Positions 55,249-64,000 of a DNA stretch of 64,000 nt are shown piece by piece; the stretch's first letter is position 1, and every line of letters starts with the position of its first letter. The position numbers were made by a program, and so were the translations under genes. The notes under the pieces were generated by a model that was not told the DNA's origin, did no database searches, and worked only from the letters and a program-made list of their open reading frames with translations. This DNA comes from Symbiodinium kawagutii (Eukaryota > Sar > Dinophyceae > Suessiales > Symbiodiniaceae), in contig VSDK01028678.1 in the NCBI GenBank assembly GCA_009767595.1, positions 5,245-69,244 on the forward strand, given 5' to 3'.

Positions 55249-55365
55249 CTTCACGGCCTTCGACATCAATAGGACAACGGGTGCATCTGTCAATGCCACT
55301 TTGAAAAATCATGGGGTCAATGGGCTTCCTGCAGTGGTCAAAACTTCCCGGACATGGGAAGAATT
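55249..55365 (-). CDS. Candidate exon, Cys-rich segment
   Basis: GGTGCAG| to GTGAAG|GTGTAA: (E)FFPCPGSFDHCRKPIDPMI, FQSGIDRCTRCPIDVEGRE. Four cysteines in CPGSFDHC...RCTRC could bind metal. In phase with 55613-55475. Confidence 0.4.
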
Positions 55366-55474
55366 CTGCACCAACATAGGATACTAATGGATTGGCCAAT
55401 TTTCAGCCAATATAGGCTAAGAATCACCTAGTAATCAACCAACATAGACTAATAATGGTTCACCGAACTCAAAC

Positions 55475-55613
55475 CTGCTGAAGCATCCACTACCCAGCCG
55501 TGACCCTTGCACTGGGTGCTCCGTACGCGCGTGCCAGAGCCAGTGTCCAAGCCACTTAACCCGTGGCCGATCTCCAGTCCAAAGCCTGGCGACCAACAAG
55601 CACTCGGTGCTTT
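55475..55613 (-). CDS. Candidate exon upstream of 55249-55365
   Basis: Reads KAPSACWSPGFGLEIGHGLS, GLDTGSGTRVRSTQCKGHGW, VVDASA to donor CAGCAG|GTTTGA. The acceptor is ATTTGCGAG| or, better for this genome, CGCCAG|GCTTTGG. Joined: ...GWVVDASAEFFPCPG. Confidence 0.4.
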
Positions 55614-55637
55614 CTCGCAAATATGGTGGTTTCATGG

Positions 55638-55754
55638 TACCCTCCGGCAAGCTAACATGGCAATCGAAAATCCACCAGTTCGATGGATGATTTCCCAGGG
55701 TTTTCCTAATAAACTGGTGGATTCTCCGTTGTCATGTTAGTATACCAGAGGGTG
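55638..55754. mobile_element. MITE family F copy, complete
   Basis: About 41-bp inverted repeats: TACCCTCCGGCAAGCTAACA+TGGCAA... against ...TTGTCATGTTAGTATACCAGAGGGT. Matches 9975-10080. A half copy lies near 28229-28290. Confidence 0.85.
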
Positions 55755-55793
55755 ACAAACATTTTCAAAATATGATGGTTCCATGGATTTCAA

Positions 55794-55920
55794 ATATGGT
55801 GGTTTCTCAGTAGCATATTGGTGGAACCCTAAAATTGGTTGGTTTATTAGTATAGTATTAGTATAGGTGATTGATTTTGGATCATTTGGGGGTACCCCTA
55901 TTTTGAGAAACACCCATATA
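55794..55920 (+). mobile_element. MITE family A copy
   Basis: ATATGG-TGGTTTCTCAGTAGC to CCTATTTTGAGAAACACCC-ATATAG. Confidence 0.85.
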
Positions 55921-56242
55921 GTGGTACAAATAGTGATGGTTGATACAAATGGTCATGGTGCATTTTATATGGGACATAATTTGTGATGGTCATGCTGAAC
56001 CCAGAACCCATTTTTATATATATATATATACACTCTATAGAGATACAAATAGTGATGGTTGAAAATGCATTTGTCAAAGCCGTTCATTTGCTGAGTATGG
56101 TCATATCTAGTGTATGAGCATAGTTCATTCTATACGGATATAGTGATGCCAATAGTGGTTCATAATCAACTAAGTAGCAATGGTGAATCACCTAATGCTA
56201 GTGATGCTAATAGTGTTGATAAACTGTCAGTGCTAGTAGCGA

Positions 56243-56623
56243 TTAGTACTCAACCAATACTGCACTGGCTGCAACCATCCTGGAGTTGATGCTGAATATC
56301 AGGTACCCTAGGTTGGTTGTGTGCGTCATGTTTGGATCGCTGGATAGACGCGTGGATGTAAGCAAGAGTAATGTAGTCTCCAAGGTGGATTCTAGAGAAC
56401 TACAAGCTTTGAGCCGATGCAATATGTATATCATACTTGACATACCCGGATAAGTAGACATTTTATCACCGCTGCACGTGTATACTTTTTGAGATGCTTT
56501 TGAGGTAAACATGCAAGCCATTACAGTCCTTGAACGGAATCCAAAAAGTTGCTCTTTGGCCTCTACCACCCCAAACAAGTTGCATGCTGGTCGACCCAAA
56601 CCAAAAAAAACATGTGCTGGCAA
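56243..56623 (-). CDS. 126-codon open frame, probably not one exon
   Basis: MPAHVFFGLGRPACNLFGVV..., ATG to stop. The opposite strand is open too (SLNGIQKVALWPLPPQTSCM...). No family; no splice evidence used. Confidence 0.18.
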   Translation of the reverse strand: MPAHVFFGLGRPACNLFGVVEAKEQLFGFRSRTVMACMFTSKASQKVYTCSGDKMSTYPGMSSMIYILHRLKACSSLESTLETTLLLLTSTRLSSDPNMTHTTNLGYLIFSINSRMVAASAVLVEY

Positions 56624-57799
56624 AATGTCCCAAAAGCATTCCCAACCGATCTCCCAAAGTTACTAGCAGAAGCGTTCCATTGAACAAAATCGAGACCCAC
56701 CTTCCTAGATTAACCACATCCAAACAAGAAACTGACTAGTTAGTAGAGGCCTTCTTAGTCTTTCCAGCTAATCAGTTTCCAACTCACCATTCAGTGGTGG
56801 TAGAAGCCTCTCCATAGATTTCCCTCACTGCGAGCATGAAATCATTTCTGCCCTGGTCAACACTGGAGATGAGCTGCAAAGTTCCAAGCCTACTACAGCA
56901 CCAGCTGCGGCTCCTGGAATGGCACGGGAAAAACGAGAAGCTGCGGGGGTTGGCAGAAATGCTTCAGAAATCCAGCAGTTGATGATCTCATGACTGTGGG
57001 GTAGCTCCATCAACAGTAACATCTTTGACCCGCAGAGTCTTGGTCGCTGCCCTTTGACACTGCTCAGAAAAAATCAACCTTCATCAAGCAAAGCTCTCAT
57101 TCTACGTAGCTATCGTGAGGTTGCTTGGACATGCCAGCACACGTGTAAATGAGGCTTCGCAGCACAAAATTGTAGTAGACATAAAGCTGCGTGGTACCCC
57201 TCTCCGCTCACGGTTCGTACCATGGGTTCTGGGTTCATGGGACCATTGATTGGAAAAGCATTGGGCCGGGTAATGAACCCAGCAGGGAAGCCTCCCTTTA
57301 TTGTTGTACCTGAGCGTAGTTTACGACCAAGATGGACCTGCCATGATCTACTCATCTATGATCAAACCCAAACATGTTGCGAATCAACCACGACAACATA
57401 AAAACGTCAGAACGAATCAATCAAATGGTTCATCAGAGTCATACTCAATGAGTATGTCCATTAATCATCCAGCATTCTCAACCATCAATAATCAAACAGG
57501 TGTCCATTTATTCTTAATCATGATTATTAATGATCGATTATGTTTGACCATCATTGCAGGAACACGATATACAATCCCTAATTAACCATCATTATTACCA
57601 TCACTATCAACCATCATCATTGTCAACATGTAAGGGTAGTAACCGCAATGATCAACCATCATTAATGGTTCACCATCATTCTCAACCTATCATCTAATAG
57701 TAACCATCATCATTAACCACAAAGTTACTTATCAATCATGTTAACAACCAGTAATAAACACAATTGACATCATTAACAATGCCTATTGTTCCACTATAT

Positions 57800-57920
57800 G
57801 TTACAAGGTGAGCCCCTGGCAGTTATAAGTTGGGTTATAACCCCTATAACTGGGTAGTTAACCCCAGTTAAGTTACTTATAAACCATCTAAGCTAAGTGG
57901 TTGGGGGCCCACCTTGTAGT
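57800..57920. mobile_element. MITE family E copy, complete
   Basis: ACAAGGTGAGCCCC and GGGGGCCCACCTTGT are inverted ends; the interior is rich in GGTTATAACCCC-type palindromes. The ends also occur singly near 62195 and 62915. Confidence 0.8.
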
Positions 57921-58421
57921 ATGGGTTAGTATATCCCTGTCAATCTACGAGCATTATTAACCATTAACCAGCTATTAGTAACCATTGGTTACCCTATGAT
58001 CACCTCTGATCACCTATATGTTGATTGGTTGATATTAACCCATAGTCATGTTGACCCATGTTGAAAGGCTGGTTGAACCCTCATTGATTAATACCATTGG
58101 TTAACATATGTTCACCTCATCCCTATTGATCATCCCTATTAAAATCATCATCATTAATATCATCCATGTTAACCATCATCACCTACTAGTAACCATCATC
58201 ATATCTTCACCTCATTCACAACCATACCATGGCACCCTGCCACCCATTTTTTCGTCGCTTCCAACCGCGCGGCACGGCCCATCACTCCTGCGCCCGGCAC
58301 GGATGCCACGCGCAAGACCACCTTTTCGCCGAGGCCAACGGCCTGGCAGGTTGAAAAACCAATGACGCGAAGATCTCTCGGTGATGGTCAACTAATAGTT
58401 GATGGATGGTTAATGGATGGT

Positions 58422-58479
<58 letters not shown>

Positions 58480-58571
58480 ACCGAGGATAATAATGATGAT
58501 GCCGAGGGTATTAATGATGATGCCGAGGGTAATAATGATGATGCCGAGGGTAATAATGATGATGCCGAGGG

Positions 58572-58636
<65 letters not shown>
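58422..58636. repeat. GAT microsatellite with an internal 27-bp repeat
   Basis: GAT tract, then four units of AATAATGATGATGCCGAGGG+T.., then a second GAT tract. A frame of 84 codons through it (Asp runs and DDAEG repeats) is a by-product of the 3-bp period. Confidence 0.95.
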
Positions 58637-59730
58637 GTTATAACATTGCTATAGTAATGATTCGGTTATAGTTATGATTAATGATAGTTATTAAACTATG
58701 GATGATTAACAACGAAAACCGGGTGACGAAAACCAGGTGTGACGGGTGCAAATACCTGGATGTGAATTATGGTGTTTGCAACCGAGTAGTACAATCGTTA
58801 CCCAGTAGATGATGGTTATCATTGTTTACTACTTCGGTAGATGATGATGGTTATATGATCATGGTTGGTGATGATGGTTGATGATGATGGTTGATGATGA
58901 TGATGTTTCTGCAAATGATTATTGATTATAATTACCACTACTATTATTGATGATGTATTGTTTTACCAGAGTTACGTTGTACCAGATTATTCTGCAAATG
59001 ATGATGGTCATAGAAAACAATGATGGTGTAAACAATGGTGGTTGTAGTGGTTGACCATGATGGTTGATCGATAATAGTAGTAATGAATGATAGTCGTGGT
59101 AGATACTGTAATCAACTAAGGATCTCATAATAGTTGGATTATATACATTATAAGGGTTTTATCGCGAGCAAACTCAAATTATACAACGTGGGCCCCACAA
59201 CGTTTGCTAAGACTGTCTAAAACTAGAATAACTACTGGTTATGGTAAATACAACTATAGTCCAGGGGCTTCTTAACTAACGTACAACTGGGGGGAGTGGC
59301 CCACTTTGTAAACATACCATTGAATATATTCCCTTTTGTGCGCGAGCACATGTGCACTAATCTTGCAAGAATGGTTGATGTGTTCGCAGAAATATAAGTT
59401 GCTGCGAGGTGCACACTGAGTCCCAACTGCTACGGTCAAAGCATGGTCCAAGAGTAAATCAAAGCATACTCAGCGACCTGAGTTGGAGAGTTGGCAGGCG
59501 CTTATGTTTTGACTTCATGGTACATGATGTTTGGGCCATCCGGCATCCAAAAATATATGGGAACAAAACAAACGATGCCCAGACTATCAGTCACAATAGT
59601 TGGGTAATTCAATGGTATGCGAACCGCACGCTTCAGTCGCAATTGGAAATTTGCCGCACTTGCAAGCAAGAAACTAGTATCTCAAAAGAACTAGAAAACT
59701 AGTCTGTTTTTTTTTCATGTGTTTGTTTGA

Positions 59731-59823
59731 CATAATTCCCCTATCATTAACCATTGTTTCCCTTATTATTGTTGGTCATTATCCCCCAATAGTAGTTGGT
59801 TAATATTGACCCATAGCCATATT
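59731..59823 (+). mobile_element. MITE family B copy, 5' truncated
   Basis: Begins inside the element (TTCCCCTATCATTAACC) and keeps the AATATTGACCCATAGCC end. Confidence 0.75.
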
Positions 59824-60002
59824 AGGCATGGAAAGCACCTCCTAGAAAGTAGCTGCTTGATCATGGACCCAACGCCCCCAACTTGCCCAGTAGATCGGGC
59901 TCCCGGCCATGTCATTGCCGTAGGCCTTCTCGAAACACACTCGATATTTGTTTCCAGCCTGGCTGCTTGGCAGCTGGGTCGGTATCATGACTGACAGGGT
60001 GC

Positions 60003-60218
60003 AGTCATAGCTACCCTAGGTATAGCTACCCCAGGGCGCAAAGTAAAGGGTATATATGATGTGACACTACTAGGTAGAACTACCCTACGTATACCTACCC
60101 TAGTAGAGTAGTATGATTGAAAGGTATACTGGAACTAGTAACTACCCTGCTTGGTACAAATAAGTAATTGCTACCCTAGGGTACAACGCTGCAAGTATAT
60201 TACACGCCTAGGGTAGTA
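60003..60218. repeat. CTACCCTAGG-rich foldback (family J)
   Basis: AGCTACCCTAGG near 60008 is inverted as CCTAGGGTAG near 60208; CTACCC(T/C) words recur about eight times between. Confidence 0.65.
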
Positions 60219-61107
60219 TCACGGTTTGACAGGATTTCTTGCGGAACATTTACATTTGCATAACTACGATGAACCAATCAGATTTGAGCAACCAAGAATC
60301 GTTCCTCTAAAATCGCAACAAAGCCACAAGTTCCCAGCAAGTCAGAGCCCATTCCATGGTGGTGGCCCACAGGGTCAACACCAACCCTGCCTTGCTGACA
60401 CCACTGGCCTAGGAGCCACCATGCAGCAGAGAAATCACTGTTGATCTCTGCAGTCTTTGACAACATTGGACATCGACACACAATCGGGGAATTTTGCAGA
60501 GCTGGTATACATGTCCATCTCGACCATTCTAGTCAGCGATTTGTGGGAAGTTTAAGGAAAGAGGGGCTCCAAAAAGGGAAGCGATAGCAAGGGCAAGCCA
60601 CATTTTCCAGTCATTTGATGAGGACGCATACAAACACTTTGCATTTGGCCGGGTGTTCATTTTTACCCACGTACATGGGCATGGTGCCAATCATAGATGC
60701 TCTGAAACTTGGTGATGTGGATCCTAAAAGTTCAACGAAGGATGAAGCGAAGTACAAACTATTTAAGCCAAGAAGTGATCAAATCATCCAAGACTCCAAC
60801 ACCCTGGACACCCAAGAACTTTAGAATCAACCGTTCGTAACTTGAAATCATCCTTTGAGTGGCACTTGCCGCAGCGCACAACCGGCTGTCAACTACCCTT
60901 CGCTTCTATGTCTTCCAACACCGGGGCCAGCAAATTTCAGTGCACATCTACTATACATGTCACAGTAATTCGAGGTGATGTCCGCAAGTCTACATGTCAC
61001 GCAATTCAAGGTGAAACGACCTACGCAACACCACACCATCACTGCAAGGTGCCGACAATCATCCCAATGCCACCGGCTGAGTTCCGTACCAGGGTGTTGG
61101 TACGTGC

Positions 61108-61163
61108 CTTAGGATCAGCGATGGACATTCCTGATGGGGAGTGTATGGTTGTGGGGCAAGAAC
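61108..61163 (-). CDS. Candidate exon, unknown protein
   Basis: GGCGCAG|GTT to CCTAAG|GCACGT (GC donor): VLAPQPYTPHQECPSLIL plus two bases. The plus strand is open as well (MPPAEFRTRVLVRALGSAMD). Confidence 0.3.
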
Positions 61164-61422
61164 CTGCGCCCCAGTGAACATACTGAAAGCCAACAGAGTG
61201 CCATATATCTATGTAGGGAGATGTGTTCCGCTACACATTTTCCACAAGTTGGTTACTAGCTATGATGAGCCATTCTTAGCAGTATGAACCATAATACATG
61301 GTAATTAATGAATAACTATGGTATGTAGCACCAATTGGTTATCAGCCACTAGCCATTCGCTATGCCATTACCATGAGACCACGAGTTGATTATAGCTATG
61401 AACCATAATGAATAAAATATAA

Positions 61423-61535
61423 AGTGGTTCTCGGTTGAACCGCCCCTATGAAAAATATGATTGTCAACCAATCATTTCTAGTAATCACTAGGGAAAAATC
61501 GAAAAAAGTTTAGAGCCGCCAACAAGTAAACAAAC
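61423..61535 (+). mobile_element. MITE family D copy
   Basis: GGTTCTCGGTTGAACCGCCC, CTATGAAAAATATGATTG, CACTAGGGAAAAATC, ending GCCGCCAACAAG. Confidence 0.65.
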
Positions 61536-61622
61536 ATAAACAAACCATTAACTATGCCATCACCATTGTATCATCAGTTGCTTCTTAGCTACAGATAAAC
61601 CATCATAAACCATGGCAACGAC

Positions 61623-61696
61623 CCAACTTCATCGCTGACTCTGAGCGCTGCACAGGCATAAACTTTGTAGCCTTCGATCGTAAACTTTCGGCCGAC
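61623..61696 (-). CDS. Candidate exon, unknown protein
   Basis: CGTCCCCAG|GTC to GTTGG|GTCGTT, 24 codons + 2: VGRKFTIEGYKVYACAALRV, SDEV. The acceptor has a good pyrimidine tract; composition is clearly coding. Confidence 0.43.
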
Positions 61697-61832
61697 CTGG
61701 GGACGGTGCCAAGCCCAGCTATAGCCAGCCATGCCATGGTGCTGCAGGCGCCAAAGGCAGCAGTCTTAGGGATACCAAGCCGTTTCCATGTCATGGCTCC
61801 TGATCCTCCTGAATTCTGACACCTAGATGTGG

Positions 61833-61982
61833 TCAACATGAGTCAACATGTGACATGTGTGATATTGTAGTTGGTTGTTCTGTGTTGCTATATTCCAGTT
61901 CTGAGTCCGAACTTTTTCCCGATGGCCAACCAGTTGCTGCGCAAGAATCGTAGAACGGTAGGAAAACAGATGCCATTCTACC
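61833..61982 (-). CDS. Candidate terminal exon, unknown protein
   Basis: AACTTGCAG|GGT, then 49 codons to TGA: GRMASVFLPFYDSCAATGWP, SGKSSDSELEYSNTEQPTTI, SHMSHVDSC. It could instead splice before the stop. Confidence 0.38.
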   Translation of the reverse strand, partial: GRMASVFLPFYDSCAATGWPSGKSSDSELEYSNTEQPTTISHMSHVDSC

Positions 61983-62132
61983 CTGCAAGTTGTTCCCCGG
62001 CGGGTGCGGCAAAACGAATTTGTTACCCGAAGAGACAACTCACAATTAATTGATCATGGTCAGCAAAAAATCAACCGTGTGGGGGGTTGATGCATAGCCA
62101 TGGCCCCTAGTGTGGTGCGCATTTACTGGGGC

Positions 62133-62235
62133 AAGTACTAGTTGTGGTAGATACAACTAGCTTGTTCAATGGCGAAGCTTAACCAACTTTCCAGGGGGCC
62201 CACCTTGTGTCAAGATTCGCCATTGAACTATCCTT
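62133..62235. repeat. Foldback with perfect 13-bp inner arms (family K)
   Basis: GTTCAATGGCGAA (62164-62176) against TTCGCCATTGAAC (62216-62228), with a family E end in the loop. Confidence 0.75.
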
Positions 62236-62255
62236 ATCACTGCCATGATTGGTAC

Positions 62256-62334
62256 TTTCCCTGGTAGTAAAACCAACGCATCGCCAACGTTGGGGGTCAA
62301 GCTGGCAATAGAATCTCCCATTTCCATGGGCCCG
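62256..62334 (-). CDS. Candidate exon, unknown protein
   Basis: HGPMEMGDSIASLTPNVGDA, LVLLPGK up to GGGAAA|GTACCA; acceptor CTTGGAG|GA. Reads on past the donor for 25 codons. Confidence 0.3.
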
Positions 62335-62451
62335 TGTCCTCCAAGCTGCTGCTGAGCTGCTCAACCCCAACCATGGAGGGACCGCTCAGTGACCAGCCAC
62401 CGTCTTCACTGACATCATCTTCCAAGTCCTGGAATGAAAATGGTTCTAGAG

Positions 62452-62640
62452 CTTGGTGGTTGATTCGGGGTAGTGGTTGATTAGTGGTTGACTAGCGGTG
62501 GATTAGTGGCTCACTGGTTGATTGGTGGCTCACTGGTTGATTAGTGGTTGACCATAGCCTTAAGCTTAGCGGTGTCATTGGTGGTTGACCATAGTGGTTG
62601 ACTAGTGGTTGATTGCTGGTTCATGAGCGATTAGTAGTTG
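62452..62640. repeat. Degenerate tandem of about 14 bp (TGGTTGATTAGTGG)
   Basis: Twelve or so irregular units. Confidence 0.8.
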
Positions 62641-63060
62641 ACCCAGTAGTGGCCATTCCGACAATCGTAGCATGACCTTAAGGAACGGCAAAGACCATCT
62701 TCCAGAGAGGAGTCGACCTGCTGCCACTTTTTAATCGCTCGCTATGGCCATTCTTAAGCTAACCACTAGAAGCCGTTATTTCAACAAAATTACCCACCAT
62801 ACACCATTGCTTGCTATTCTTACCCTTTACTAAAAACAAAACTAAACTATTAGCCATTCCAAATCAATATCAACCACTATCAGTCACTCTCAAACACCCT
62901 TCAGCACTGTATGGGAGGCCCACCTTGCATGGATGCTTCGCACAAGTGTTCACCGCAACTAACCAGTTGCAAGGTGTTGGGCTTTGATGGTGCTAAAAAA
63001 AGATCATTTTCACCAACATTTGCTTAACCAAGCCCAATCAAACCATGGAACGACCAATAA

Positions 63061-63163
63061 GTGGTGGTTTCTCAAAACAGGGTGACACAAAAAGGTGGGT
63101 TTATTGCTATAAATGAATGAGATTGGATGATTTAGGGGTACCCTCAGTTTGAGAAACACCCAG
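63061..63163 (+). mobile_element. MITE family A copy
   Basis: TGGTGGTTTCTCAAAACAGG to CCTCAGTTTGAGAAACACCC. Confidence 0.85.
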
Positions 63164-63171
63164 GTGATCCC

Positions 63172-63295
63172 ATGTGGCTGTGGGTCAAAACCCTTAGTAC
63201 CCCTGGTTCCCTATCATTAAACCATTGTTTTCCCACTTTTATTGCTGGTTATTACCCCGCTTATTGGTTGGTTAATATTGACCCACAGCCATGTG
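63172..63295 (+). mobile_element. MITE family B copy with 6-bp duplication
   Basis: CATGTG on both sides of GCTGTGGGTCAAAACCC ... AATATTGACCCACAGC, whose 12-bp ends are perfectly inverted. Confidence 0.92.
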
Positions 63296-63328
63296 TGTTC
63301 CCAACGGCCTATCGCTTCATGTCTTGTT

Positions 63329-63475
63329 TCACCATCGTTTCCTTGTCATCGGCAGCTCCTGATTTGCTTGGGCCAAGATGGTCTCCACATCTTCTGCAGT
63401 GGCCTGGGATGTCGGCCTTGCTAGTGACTTCGAGCCATTTCCCACGGAAACAAAACGAGTTACTTCACATCTAAC
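63329..63475 (-). CDS. Candidate terminal exon, helical protein
   Basis: GCTTAAG|GTT, then 48 codons to TGA: VRCEVTRFVSVGNGSKSLAR, PTSQATAEDVETILAQANQE, LPMTRKRW. An inner ATCCCAG|GCC to AATCAG|GAGCTG segment would suit a GA donor. Clear coding composition on the minus strand. Confidence 0.42.
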   Translation of the reverse strand, partial: VRCEVTRFVSVGNGSKSLARPTSQATAEDVETILAQANQELPMTRKRW

Positions 63476-64000
63476 CTTAAGCTGGTTGATTAGCTGGTTG
63501 ACTAGTGGTTTCCCATAGACATCATCAACTGAATGGGTTGAATGGAAAGGGACTGCTGGAATTTCACCATTTCAAGGATTGGTTCAGATGGTCGGTGGAA
63601 AAATTCACGGGAAAAGCCGCCAGCATGGGTAAGCAAAGTGCAAAACCGGGCCTTTTCAATGGGCTTTCTGGTTTTGAAACTGATCTGCCAAATCCAGAAC
63701 TTGGTCACGATCAATGACTCTTTGGGTGGTGTATTCACCTGTAAAAAATATAAAACCATCGGAGTTGGTACACTTCTATTTGCCACTAGCATTATCATAC
63801 CATTAGCATATTGTCAAAATGTTTCTTGTTCTTGGTTGTCATATTTGCTATGCCCCACCTCTGAACAATATAGCATTAATAAGCCTGTACTGCAAAATCC
63901 ATGATTGTGATTCCAATCTATCTGAACGGCCCGGATTTCTGTCGCAACTCATCCGCATGAGAATGAAAAGGCACAACTAAATCGGGTCCACTGGTTTCAA

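Larger units (their letters stand above)
57921..60002. other. Repeat-dominated stretch without convincing exon
   Basis: TTAACCATCATC words, the GAT array at 58422, a truncated family B element at 59731-59823. A GC-rich patch at 58225-58345 is open in several frames but unsupported. Confidence 0.35.

Overview
The window is nuclear DNA of a complex, repeat-loaded eukaryotic genome, most likely a dinoflagellate. Only one long uninterrupted gene is present, a 495-codon ORF on the minus strand (3440-1953). Elsewhere, short GC-richer islands that read as exons sit between kilobases of AT-richer, MITE-filled DNA. Nearly all islands read best on the minus strand. Many start with G just after an AG acceptor, and some end at GC (possibly GA) donors. 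One-directional genes, a G after AG, and GC/GA donors are known dinoflagellate features; assigning the organism from them is inference.

Layout. Bases 1-870 are an AT-rich block unlike the rest: the N-terminal 148 codons of a larger protein running off the left edge, a divergent promoter gap, a 91-codon lysine-rich ORF, and a 15-bp-stem hairpin over its stop codon. This looks like a piece of a Polinton-like or giant-virus-type element. At 1596-1893 is a 22-bp minisatellite, then the 495-aa gene, which carries a ubiquitin-like domain in mid-protein. From 5.0 to 8.9 kb three minus-strand exons join in frame into an SPFH/Band-7 domain. From 11 to 63.5 kb there are about 35 candidate exons, function mostly unknown, in introns or spacers packed with repeats.

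Repeats dominate. At least ten short inverted-repeat families recur. Family A (GGTTTCTCAAAAT...ATTTTGAGAAACC) and family B (GCTGTGGGTCAA...TTGACCCACAGC) have about 20 copies each, several with 5-6 bp flanking duplications. The terminal repeats of A, B, C, E and F hold a GT near one end and an AG near the other, so each element could be spliced as an intron (introner-like). There is also a tRNA-derived SINE with a perfect 14-bp target duplication (30911-31065), telomere-like CCCTAAAA repeats (20308-20417), GAT and GTTGTC microsatellites, and several foldbacks.

Caution: single exons were called by eye from open frame plus splice dinucleotides. Equally good-looking 'exons' occur inside the introns of the SPFH gene, so unnamed islands carry low confidence, and several are open on both strands.
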